A stretch of DNA of 10,725 nt from assembly GCA_900543155.1 (NCBI GenBank), contig UQQN01000085.1, positions 1-10,725 on the forward strand, in the 5' to 3' direction. The translations under genes were made by a program, and so were the position numbers. The notes beneath the pieces were generated by a model. It saw only the letters and a list, made by a program, of their open reading frames with translations. It made no database searches and had not been told where the DNA came from. Below, one piece after another: positions 1 to 6,567 of this stretch. This stretch comes from an uncultured Prevotella sp. GTDB lineage: Bacteria > Bacteroidota > Bacteroidia > Bacteroidales > Bacteroidaceae. Position 1 is the first letter of the stretch. Each line of letters begins with the position of its first letter.

Positions 1-1
1 T

Positions 2-508
2 AAGGCTGCTTATTGGTATGAAAAGGCGGCAAATCAAGGTGTTGCTCTTGCACAATTTAATTTAGGTAATAGTTATGTAAAAGGTGAAGGTGTGCCGCAA
101 GATTATTCTAAGGCTGCTTATTGGTATGAAAAGGCGGCAAATCAAGGTGTTGCTCTTGCACAAACTAATTTAGGTTTTTGTTATGAAAAAGGTGAAGGTG
201 TGTCGCAAGATTATTCTAAGGCTGTTTATTGGTATAAAAAGGCGGCAAATCAAGGTGATGCTTCTGCACAATTTAATTTAGGTAATAGCTATGCAAATGG
301 TGAAGGTGTGCCGCAAGATTATTCTAAGGCTGTTTATTGGTATGAAAAGGCGGCAAATCAAGGTGTTGCTCCTGCACAAAATAATTTAGGTTCTTGCTAT
401 GGAGCGGGTCGAGGTGTGCCGCAAGATTATTCCAAGGCAGTTTATTGGTATGAAAAGGCGGCTGCTCAAAATTATGACTTAGCAAAGAAAAATTTGGATA
501 AATTGAAA
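2..508 (+). repeat. Tandem 108-base repeat array coding for Sel1 units
   Basis: Four full units of exactly 108 bases (2-109, 110-217, 218-325, 326-433) and a diverging fifth from 434. Units 1 and 2 differ at about seven positions, mainly around the codons between the two helices, and their first 50 or so bases are identical. The period is a multiple of three, so gain or loss of a unit keeps the frame. The array continues past the left edge of the window. Confidence 0.95.
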
Positions 509-523
509 CGTAATAAAAGGTAA
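2..523 (+). CDS. Sel1-repeat (TPR-like) protein, 5' end outside the window
   Basis: Partial gene: the frame is open from base 2, so the true start lies upstream, and the GTG at 92 is only an internal codon. The visible 173 residues consist of 36-residue Sel1-like units, each with the pattern DYSKA.YWYEKAANQG..A..NLG..Y..G.GV.Q; units begin at bases 2, 110, 218, 326 and 434. The last unit decays into a basic end (LDKLKRNKR). Sel1 repeats fold as pairs of alpha helices and usually act as protein-binding scaffolds, sometimes in signalling or host interaction; which partner applies here cannot be told. No signal peptide can be judged because the N-terminus is missing. The units are almost identical at DNA level, which suggests recent tandem amplification. 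Family assignment is sure, function is not. Confidence 0.93.
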   Translation, partial: KAAYWYEKAANQGVALAQFNLGNSYVKGEGVPQDYSKAAYWYEKAANQGVALAQTNLGFCYEKGEGVSQDYSKAVYWYKKAANQGDASAQFNLGNSYANGEGVPQDYSKAVYWYEKAANQGVAPAQNNLGSCYGAGRGVPQDYSKAVYWYEKAAAQNYDLAKKNLDKLKRNKR

Positions 524-610
524 GGAGCAAACGCCTACGGTGGTTACATCAGGCACAATGTTGAATACTTGGAAATCGCTTCCTTTACGATAATCTAAAC
601 CATAAATAAA

Positions 611-646
611 AAACCGCTCAGAAGAATTGTTGCTTCTGAGCGGTTT
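611..646 (-). terminator. Perfect hairpin terminator between convergent genes
   Basis: A 14-base perfect inverted repeat (AAACCGCTCAGAAG, 8-base loop, CTTCTGAGCGGTTT). Read on the minus strand the stem is followed by a run of T (complement of the A run at 605-613), so it is a good factor-independent terminator for the flavin reductase-like gene. Read on the plus strand it is followed by GATATTTTAG, a weaker tract, but it may also stop the Sel1 gene. The stretch 524-610 holds no supported gene. Confidence 0.85.
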
Positions 647-705
647 GATATTTTAGAAAAGTCAAATCAGTTTTTTTAGAACCATTCTTAGTGTGTAGAA
701 GGGGA

Positions 706-1227
706 TTATTCCTTTACATACACATTTTCAATCTCTGCCACGTACATTGTGTGAAGAGAACCACCTGGCTGGTCGTTATACCAACGGGTGAGGACAGCTT
801 CGTCGAGAAATTCTTCGGGCTTGAAATCAGAACGGAAGAGCTTGCGGCATTCAATGGTGAGGCGAGCTTGCTCGTAGGTAATAGCACCCTGTTCGGTTTC
901 AATGGGGATGAGACCTGTTTCTTTTGCCTTGTCGAAATTGCGACCAGACTTGCTACCACAGAAATTGTAGATGTGGCGCATAGACTCGTCGTGTCCTAAA
1001 AACGAAAGGGTAAAGTGCTCGTTGTTCTCAATCAAGGGATAAGTGGCGCGTTCGGGACGAATAAAAACAAAGGCTACGGGTTTATTCCACAAATAACCAA
1101 TGCCACCCCATGAGGCAGTCATCATGTTGAATTTATCTTTGGTGCCACCTGTTACCAACATCCATTCTTTGCCAATAATATCGAAAGCATTCTCTTTGGC
1201 AAGTGTTGTAATATCTGTCTTTTTCAT
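706..1227 (-). CDS. Flavin reductase-like, FMN-binding domain protein
   Basis: A 173-residue protein of the flavin reductase-like/flavoredoxin family, which binds FMN in a split beta-barrel and takes part in electron transfer or NAD(P)H-dependent flavin reduction. Recognised by the early block MMTASWGGIGYLWNKPVAFV followed by RPERATYPLIE (about residues 35-66), which is where the flavin-binding loop of the family lies, and by FTLSFLG with a later CG.SGR.FDK segment. Length is typical for the short stand-alone members. No signal peptide or membrane segment, so it is cytoplasmic. The ATG start at 1227 lies 36 bases after a perfect Bacteroidota promoter, and the gene ends before a strong terminator, so it is a single-gene unit. 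Substrate and physiological partner are unknown. The long plus-strand reading frame across it is a shadow. Confidence 0.9.
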   Translation of the reverse strand: MKKTDITTLAKENAFDIIGKEWMLVTGGTKDKFNMMTASWGGIGYLWNKPVAFVFIRPERATYPLIENNEHFTLSFLGHDESMRHIYNFCGSKSGRNFDKAKETGLIPIETEQGAITYEQARLTIECRKLFRSDFKPEEFLDEAVLTRWYNDQPGGSLHTMYVAEIENVYVKE

Positions 1228-1263
1228 TTTAGATGTGTGTGAAAGTTTTTAGTTTGTTGAATG

Positions 1264-1294
1264 CAAAAATACAGAAAGTAAGTAGGTTGTCAAA
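1264..1294 (-). promoter_or_regulatory. Promoter of the flavin reductase-like gene
   Basis: On the minus strand: TTTG (1294-1291), 19 bases, then TATTTTTG (1271-1264). This matches the Bacteroidota primary sigma consensus TTTG-N19-TAnnTTTG without mismatch. The start codon follows 36 bases later, giving a short leader. It is divergent from the holB promoter, about 50 bases away. Confidence 0.85.
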
Positions 1295-1345
1295 GTGAAT
1301 TGAAGGATTTTATTTTGTGGTAAATAGAAGTTTTGCGTGAAATGT

Positions 1346-1376
1346 TTTGTACTTTCCGCTTCAAATATTAACTTTG
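1346..1376 (+). promoter_or_regulatory. Promoter of the holB-ricT(-gldH) unit
   Basis: TTTG (1346-1349), 19 bases, TAACTTTG (1369-1376): a perfect Bacteroidota promoter. Transcription should begin a few bases after 1376, so the holB start must be the ATG at 1398. The TTG at 1347, which would open a longer frame, lies inside the promoter itself and cannot be translated from this transcript. Confidence 0.87.
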
Positions 1377-1397
1377 TCTGTCATAGACTATAACACC

Positions 1398-2528
1398 ATG
1401 CAATTTAAAGAAGTGATAGGACAAAGCACGGTGAAGCAACAACTTAAAAAGATGCTCGCCGAAGGCCGCATTCCTCATGCCCTGCTTTTTGCCGGACCTG
1501 AGGGGAGTGGTAAACTGCCCATGGCGCTTGCCTTGGCGCAGCGTTTGTTGTGTAAAAACGTAACGCCTGAGGGTGAGGCTTGTGGCGAATGCCCTGCCTG
1601 CCACATGGTGCAAAAGTGTGCACACCCCGACCTTCACTTTATTTTGCCTACCATTAAGCCCAAAGGGCAGAGTGGGGTGGTGCTGAGTGACCAATTTTTG
1701 CCACAATGGCGTAAGCAACTTCAGTTGACGCCCTATTTTAACCGACAAACTTGGTTGCAGTGCATGGGGGTCGAAAATCAGCAGTCGCTAATCAATGTGG
1801 CTGAGGCTAACAACATCATAACCAAATTGGCAAGCGTGAGTAGTCAAGGTGGTTATCGTGTGGTAATAGTGTGGTTGGCAGAGCAGATGAACCAAGAATG
1901 TGCAAACAAACTGCTCAAAATTCTTGAAGAACCGCCTTCGCAAACCGTATTCATCCTTACTGCCAACAATCCCGAAAGGATGTTGTCTACCATCTTAAGT
2001 CGTACGCAGCGTATTGATTTTCCGCCTTTGCAGACAAGTGAGCTGACGGATGCTCTGCAGCGATTCAATGGTTTGCAACCCGACGATGCACTGATGGTGG
2101 CACGTGCTGCAGCAGGTAGTTACACGCAGGCATTGGCACAGGTGACAATGAATGCTGACGATGCACAGTTCTTCGACCTTTTTGTGCTATTTATGCGTTT
2201 GTGTTATATGCGCAAAATTAAGGATTTGCATGAATGGTCAGTGCAACTTTCGCAATGGGGACGCGAAAAACAGAAGGCTTTTTTGCAATATGCACAAAGA
2301 CTGGTGCGCGAAAATTTTATGTATAATTTCCGCAATCCAGAACTCAATTATATGAATAAGCAGGAAACGGATTTTGCCGTGAACTTTGCACGTTTTATTA
2401 ACGAGCGAAATGTGATAGGCATTATGGACGAAATCTCTGCTGCTCAGCGCGATATTGAGCAAAACGTGAGTGCCATTATGGTGTTCTTTGATTTCTCGCT
2501 CAAGATGATCGTGCTTCTTATCAAATAA
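1398..2528 (+). CDS. holB: DNA polymerase III, delta-prime subunit (clamp loader)
   Basis: 376 residues from the ATG at 1398. Delta-prime is part of the clamp loader that opens the beta sliding clamp and puts it on primed DNA. Visible features: the opening FKEVIGQ...L...RIPHALLFAGPEGSGK typical of DnaX/HolB AAA+ proteins, with a P-loop at residues 33-40 that ends GKL instead of GK(T/S); zinc-module cysteines C52, C62, C65, C68 (and a further C74); a Walker B-like region reading VWLAEQMN; KLLKILEEPP; and the sensor/arginine-finger motif SRT at 201-203, where many family members have SRC. The altered P-loop and Walker B fit the known loss of ATP hydrolysis in delta-prime, whereas DnaX keeps these motifs. 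The C-terminal third (from about residue 240) is the less conserved oligomerisation region. ricT follows after 11 bases, so the two are co-transcribed. Confidence 0.93.
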   Translation: MQFKEVIGQSTVKQQLKKMLAEGRIPHALLFAGPEGSGKLPMALALAQRLLCKNVTPEGEACGECPACHMVQKCAHPDLHFILPTIKPKGQSGVVLSDQFLPQWRKQLQLTPYFNRQTWLQCMGVENQQSLINVAEANNIITKLASVSSQGGYRVVIVWLAEQMNQECANKLLKILEEPPSQTVFILTANNPERMLSTILSRTQRIDFPPLQTSELTDALQRFNGLQPDDALMVARAAAGSYTQALAQVTMNADDAQFFDLFVLFMRLCYMRKIKDLHEWSVQLSQWGREKQKAFLQYAQRLVRENFMYNFRNPELNYMNKQETDFAVNFARFINERNVIGIMDEISAAQRDIEQNVSAIMVFFDFSLKMIVLLIK

Positions 2529-2539
2529 TATATTATTCA

Positions 2540-4105
2540 ATGACTACTGAACAAAATAACGATATGCTCGATTCGATGGTTGCCAGCGATGCTTTGCAGA
2601 CGGACAACTGCAACGATATGGGCGCGAATGTTGCTATGGGAACTTGTGCTCATGCTGGAGAATGTGGCAATTCGGGCAACTGTGGCAGTGCTTGTAGTGG
2701 TGGTTGTGACAACTGTGGCTGTGGCTTTTGTCAATGGGGCGACGGCAACTTGCGTGGTTTGTCTGCCAAGGGCTGCGGTCGAAGTGATCATCAACTCAAC
2801 TCATACGACTATTTAGCCGATGTGCCAGGTAATGTAGAAACAACCGACTTTGTAGAGGTGCAATTTAAAAATACTCGCAAAGGTTTTTATCGTAACGATA
2901 ACCACCTCGACTTGCAAAAGGGCGATACTGTAGCGGTAGAGGCACAACCTGGACACGATATTGGTGTGGTTTCGCTCACAGGCAAATTGGTTTTGTTGCA
3001 AATGCAAAAGGCGAATCTTAAGCCAGGTTTTGAAATAAAACGCATTTATAGAAAAGCACGTCCCACCGATATCGAAAAGTATGAAGAGGCAAAGGCTCGC
3101 GAGCACGAAACGATGATTCGTTCGCGACAAATAGCTAAAGACCTCGAATTACAAATGAAGATTGGCGATGTAGAATATCAAGGTGATGGAAATAAAGCCA
3201 TTTTCTACTATATCGCTGATGCACGCGTAGACTTCCGTAAACTCATTAAGGTGTTGGCTGAAGCCTTTCGTGTGCGCATTGAAATGAAGCAGATTGGTGC
3301 TCGCCAAGAGGCAGGCCGTATTGGTGGTATAGGTCCGTGTGGTCGTGAACTTTGTTGTGCCACGTGGATGAAGAATTTTAGTTCGGTAAGCACTGCTGCC
3401 GCACGTTTTCAGGACATCACACCTAACCCGCAGAAACTTGCAGGACAATGTGCTAAACTTAAGTGCTGCTTGAATTATGAAGTAGATACTTACATGGAGG
3501 CTGCTCGTAAGTTGCCCGAACGTAATGCCACACTCGATACGATTGATGGAACATACTACTTCTTTAAGGCGGATACCTTGGCTGGTCTTGTTACTTACAG
3601 TAGTGACCGACGAATGGGGGCGAACCTTGTGACCATTACGGCAGAGCGTGCCAAAGAGGTTTTGGCAATGAATGCCAATGGTGAAAAACCTGATACGCTT
3701 TTGGTTGAGGAAATGGTTGCTCCTAAGGGCCCCGTAGACTTGGCTGAGCAAGACGACCTTACGCGATTTGACAAGAGTAAACGTAACAAGAACCGTCGTG
3801 AGCGTCGCAACAATAAGGGTGAAGCTCGTGCTGCACAACGCGGTGAAGGACGCCGTAATGAAGGCGAAAACCGCCAAAACGATGCTGATAATTCGCAAAA
3901 GGGCGATAATAATGGGGCTAACCAAACACAGCGCCGTGACCGCCGTGACAATAATCGTCGTCGTGACCGTCGCGATCGTCGTGAAGGTGGAAATAATCGT
4001 GACAATGGTGGCAATCGTGAAAATAGTGAACGCCGTGACCGAAATAATAATCGCGAAGGTGGACGCAATGAACGCCGAAATGGAAATGCACCTGTAAACG
4101 AATAA
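2540..4105 (+). CDS. ricT: PSP1-domain protein, RicT/YaaT family, with Cys-rich head and Arg/Asn-rich tail
   Basis: 521 residues, clearly longer than the roughly 275 of Bacillus RicT. Three parts are seen. Residues 1-70 carry nine cysteines (24, 36, 42, 48, 52, 56, 59, 61, 64) among Gly, Asn and Ser. Residues about 95-345 are the PSP1/RicT core, with FYYIADARVDFRKL, the block GIGPCGRELCC (C267, C272, C273) and QCAKLKCCLNYE (C304, C309, C310). From D411 to the end the tail is almost only Arg, Asn, Gly, Glu and Asp, surely disordered and likely to bind RNA. In Bacillus, RicT works with RicA and RicF in an iron-sulfur complex that assists RNase Y in mRNA maturation; a similar role here is inference, as no partners are in the window. 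It sits 11 bases after holB. The low-complexity tail gives long open antisense frames, which are not genes. Family call is firm; function is not settled. Confidence 0.9.
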   Translation: MTTEQNNDMLDSMVASDALQTDNCNDMGANVAMGTCAHAGECGNSGNCGSACSGGCDNCGCGFCQWGDGNLRGLSAKGCGRSDHQLNSYDYLADVPGNVETTDFVEVQFKNTRKGFYRNDNHLDLQKGDTVAVEAQPGHDIGVVSLTGKLVLLQMQKANLKPGFEIKRIYRKARPTDIEKYEEAKAREHETMIRSRQIAKDLELQMKIGDVEYQGDGNKAIFYYIADARVDFRKLIKVLAEAFRVRIEMKQIGARQEAGRIGGIGPCGRELCCATWMKNFSSVSTAAARFQDITPNPQKLAGQCAKLKCCLNYEVDTYMEAARKLPERNATLDTIDGTYYFFKADTLAGLVTYSSDRRMGANLVTITAERAKEVLAMNANGEKPDTLLVEEMVAPKGPVDLAEQDDLTRFDKSKRNKNRRERRNNKGEARAAQRGEGRRNEGENRQNDADNSQKGDNNGANQTQRRDRRDNNRRRDRRDRREGGNNRDNGGNRENSERRDRNNNREGGRNERRNGNAPVNE

Positions 4106-4107
4106 AA

Positions 4108-4144
4108 TTAGGGTTGTTCCAAAAGAAAATTGGAACAACCCTAA
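4108..4144. terminator. 15-base hairpin between ricT and gldH
   Basis: Perfect inverted repeat TTAGGGTTGTTCCAA (4108-4122), 7-base A-rich loop, TTGGAACAACCCTAA (4130-4144), beginning only 2 bases after the ricT stop. It is followed on the plus strand by AATACAAAAG rather than a T run, so it may be a weak terminator, an attenuator that lowers gldH expression, or a structure that protects the 3' end of the holB-ricT message. No convincing promoter is seen between it and gldH. Confidence 0.6.
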
Positions 4145-4224
4145 AATACAAAAGCGCAATAGCTCTTAATACATAATAGGGATGCCGAAATGCTAAAGTG
4201 CGTCTCTCTTTTACTTAGTTCGAA

Positions 4225-4731
4225 ATGAAACATTCACTACTTCGTTTGCAAAAACTATTTCACGGTTTAATGGTTGTGTGTATAGCTTGTGTGGCAGCTA
4301 TGGTGTGCGCTTGTGGCAATCCCCGTACCTCCTACAACCATTATTGTTCTACTCTGGTTGAAGGGTGGGAGCCTGGTGATAGTTTAAAGTTTAATGTCGA
4401 CACCCTAAAAACTGCAGGTAAATATCAAATTACGCTTGGGCTTCGCACCTCTGTCAGCATACCCTATCCTTATCAAAGCATCACGCTGTTAGTGTGCCAA
4501 CATTGGAAAAATCCCGAACGTACATTCCGCGATACCGTGAATATTAGCCTTACAGATGAACACGGAGATGCGAATGGTAGTGGCGTAAGTTTTAATCAAT
4601 ACACTTATGAGTGGAAAACGATTGATATTCCCACTGGCAGTTGTGGCTACATCACAGTGAATCACCTTATGCGTAGCGAAATGTTACCAGGAATATCTAA
4701 TGTGGGCGTTAAATTAAAACGTCTAGATTAA
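4225..4731 (+). CDS. gldH: GldH family lipoprotein
   Basis: 168 residues. The N-terminus has a basic start, a hydrophobic stretch (residues 15-28) and a lipobox VCAC with C30 as the likely lipidated cysteine, so the mature protein should be anchored in the envelope. The body (YNHY...L..GWEPGDSLKFNVDT, then R.SVSIPYPYQSITLLVCQ and FRDTVNISLTD...G...GVSFNQYTYEW) matches the GldH family. GldH was named for gliding motility in Flavobacterium, where it is needed for gliding and chitin use, but it is widespread in non-gliding Bacteroidales, where its role is unclear. It follows holB and ricT, an order I recall as common in the Bacteroidales. The gap of 119 bases contains a hairpin. The ATG at 4225 is chosen because the signal peptide starts directly there. 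Confidence 0.85.
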   Translation: MKHSLLRLQKLFHGLMVVCIACVAAMVCACGNPRTSYNHYCSTLVEGWEPGDSLKFNVDTLKTAGKYQITLGLRTSVSIPYPYQSITLLVCQHWKNPERTFRDTVNISLTDEHGDANGSGVSFNQYTYEWKTIDIPTGSCGYITVNHLMRSEMLPGISNVGVKLKRLD

Positions 4732-4795
4732 GATTTTGATTTGATTATTCGAAATGGTTATGTAGCTGTTTCCGTTTCCTTTAATCTACGACACA

Positions 4796-4832
4796 AAAAA
4801 TGCTGTTTGATAAATTACCAAACAGCATTTTT
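4796..4832. terminator. Bidirectional terminator between gldH and gpmI
   Basis: Perfect 14-base stem AAAAATGCTGTTTG (4796-4809), 9-base loop, CAAACAGCATTTTT (4819-4832). The A/T ends give a T run on both strands, so it can stop gldH from the left and gpmI from the right, whose stop codon is at 4855-4857. The rest of 4732-4854 shows nothing else. Confidence 0.9.
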
Positions 4833-4854
4833 AGGGTTTTAAAAGACTCAAATA

Positions 4855-6390
4855 TTAGTCTTCGATCAAGTCCTTACCAGTCATTTCGGCGGGTTGCTTC
4901 AATCCCATAATGTGGAGGATAGAAGGTGCAACGTCTGCCAATACGCCATTCTGAACCTTAGCGTTCTTGTTCTCAGTTACATAGATGAACGGAACAGGAT
5001 TCAATGAGTGTGCAGTGTTAGGAGTACCATCTGCATTCTCTGCGTTGTCAGCATTACCATGGTCAGCAATGATGATGGTTTCGTAACCAACTTCGTTAGC
5101 AGCAGTAACTACGTCCTTTACGCAAGCATCTACAGCCTTTACAGCTTTCTCGATAGCTTCGTAAATACCTGTGTGACCTACCATGTCGCCATTGGCAAAG
5201 TTCACTACGATAAAGTCGTACTTGTTCTCCTTGATAGCTGCAACCAATTTGTCCTTAACTTCGAAAGCAGACATTTCGGGCTTCAAGTCGTAAGTAGCTA
5301 CCTTAGGTGAAGCTACAAGAATACGATCTTCGTCTTCGTAGGGAGTTTCGCGACCACCATTGAAGAAGAAAGTAACGTGTGCGTACTTTTCAGTTTCAGC
5401 AGTGTGGAGTTGCTTCAAGCCTTGGTTTGAGATGTATTCGCCGAGTGTATTCTGTACGTTCTCTTTAGGGAAGAGAATGTGAACACCCTTGAATGAAGCA
5501 TCATAGGGAGTCATGCAGTAGTATTGCAAGCCGGGGATGGTGTGCATACCTTCTTCGGGCATATCCTGCTGAGTGAGCACTACGGTAAGTTCCTTAGCGC
5601 GGTCGTTGCGGTAGTTGAAGAAGATAACCACGTCGCCTTCCTTAATGCGTCCGTCTACGTTTGCATTAACGAGCGGTTCCATGAACTCGTCAGTGTTCTT
5701 GTGGTCTTCAGAGTCTGTGTCATAGCAGCTCTGTACGCCTTCAACCATATCGGTAACCTGACGGCCCTTACCTTCAACGAGAAGGTCGTAAGCCACCTTA
5801 ACGCGGTTCCAACGCTTATCGCGGTCCATAGCATAGAAACGACCTACGATGCTTGCGATGTGTGCACCGTTTTCGTTGCAAACACCCTGCAAGTCGTTGA
5901 TAAAGCCCTTACCACTCTTGGGGTCAGTGTCACGACCATCCATAAAGCAGTGAACGTAAGTATTAGTTGCTACGCCATATTCCTTAGCAATTTCAATAAG
6001 CTTAAAGAGGTGGTTTAATGAAGAGTGTACACCACCAGTTGAGGTCAAGCCCATGAGGTGAAGACCCTTGCCATTCTTCTTAGCATATTCGTAAGCCGAA
6101 ACAATTTCGGGATTTTGCATGATAGAACCATCGGCACATGCACGGTTAATCTTTACCAAGTCTTGGTAAACGATGCGACCAGCACCAATGTTAAGGTGAC
6201 CTACTTCAGAGTTACCCATCTGTCCATCGGGCAAACCTACGTTCTCGCCACAAGCCAAGAGCTCTGAGTGAGGATAAGTTGCGTTGAGGTGATCCATAAA
6301 AGGAGTGGGAGTTTCAAAGATAACGTCGCCGTGGTTGTGCTTACCAATGCCCCAACCATCCAAAATCATAAGAAGTGCTTTCTTTGCCAT
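4855..6390 (-). CDS. gpmI: 2,3-bisphosphoglycerate-independent phosphoglycerate mutase
   Basis: 511 residues, the usual length for this enzyme. It interconverts 3- and 2-phosphoglycerate in glycolysis and gluconeogenesis in the cytoplasm, using two manganese ions and a phosphoserine intermediate. Seen: LMILDGWG with metal ligand D11; the catalytic serine S61 in MGNSEVGH; the substrate-binding blocks HCFMDGRDTDP and NYRNDRAKEL; and the C-terminal metal site IADHGNADN, as in the alkaline phosphatase superfamily. The start is taken at MAKKALL (ATG at 6390). The frame stays open upstream to 6450, but those 20 codons overlap the -7 promoter element at 6435-6442 and do not resemble the family. Its own promoter lies upstream and a terminator follows, so it is a single-gene unit. 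Confidence 0.97.
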   Translation of the reverse strand: MAKKALLMILDGWGIGKHNHGDVIFETPTPFMDHLNATYPHSELLACGENVGLPDGQMGNSEVGHLNIGAGRIVYQDLVKINRACADGSIMQNPEIVSAYEYAKKNGKGLHLMGLTSTGGVHSSLNHLFKLIEIAKEYGVATNTYVHCFMDGRDTDPKSGKGFINDLQGVCNENGAHIASIVGRFYAMDRDKRWNRVKVAYDLLVEGKGRQVTDMVEGVQSCYDTDSEDHKNTDEFMEPLVNANVDGRIKEGDVVIFFNYRNDRAKELTVVLTQQDMPEEGMHTIPGLQYYCMTPYDASFKGVHILFPKENVQNTLGEYISNQGLKQLHTAETEKYAHVTFFFNGGRETPYEDEDRILVASPKVATYDLKPEMSAFEVKDKLVAAIKENKYDFIVVNFANGDMVGHTGIYEAIEKAVKAVDACVKDVVTAANEVGYETIIIADHGNADNAENADGTPNTAHSLNPVPFIYVTENKNAKVQNGVLADVAPSILHIMGLKQPAEMTGKDLIED

Positions 6391-6434
6391 GATTGTAGTG
6401 TGATATATAATAATATTATAAGATTTTCTGTTTG

Positions 6435-6442
6435 CAAAGGTA
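6435..6442 (-). promoter_or_regulatory. -7 element of the gpmI promoter
   Basis: On the minus strand TACCTTTG, a perfect TAnnTTTG. No TTTG is found 19-21 bases upstream, so the -33 part is weak. The gpmI ATG at 6390 is 44 bases downstream. Confidence 0.65.
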
Positions 6443-6517
6443 CACAACAATTTTGAGCCTATGGCTTACGAATCGTAGTTTTTTCTGCGTTACGGTGTGA
6501 ATTTGAAGTTTTTTGTG

Positions 6518-6525
6518 TAAGTTTG
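6518..6525 (+). promoter_or_regulatory. -7 element before the exported-protein gene
   Basis: TAAGTTTG matches TAnnTTTG; no good TTTG lies at the usual distance upstream. The start codon at 6568 is 42 bases further. The 12 bases GTAAGTTTGCAA here (6517-6528) recur at 8278-8289 before the MerR-type gene. Confidence 0.6.
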
Positions 6526-6540
6526 CAATGAAAAAATAAC

Positions 6541-6555
6541 ATCAACCCCCAAAAT
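6541..6555 (+). repeat. 15-base leader motif, copy 1
   Basis: ATCAACCCCCAAAAT lies 12 bases before the ATG at 6568 and is repeated exactly at 8422-8436, 10 bases before the ATG of the MerR-type gene. It should be within the mRNA leader. Function unknown. Confidence 0.6.
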
Positions 6556-6567
6556 AAGTCTACAGTA

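Noticed and set aside
2..508. Regular repeats that could be taken for a CRISPR array
   Set aside because: The period is 108 bases with no unique spacers, and the whole array is one open frame coding for Sel1 units.
691..999. Plus-strand frame of 102 codons
   Set aside because: Lies opposite the flavin reductase-like gene, which has promoter, terminator and family motifs.
3149..4159. Long antisense frame (336 codons) opposite ricT, and other long frames there
   Set aside because: They arise from the biased codons of the ricT core and of its Arg/Asn tail; the translations are low-complexity, and ricT is clearly the coding strand.
5008..6018. Plus-strand frames of 100 and 164 codons across gpmI
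   Set aside because: Shadows of a fully conserved enzyme gene; no promoter and no recognisable protein.
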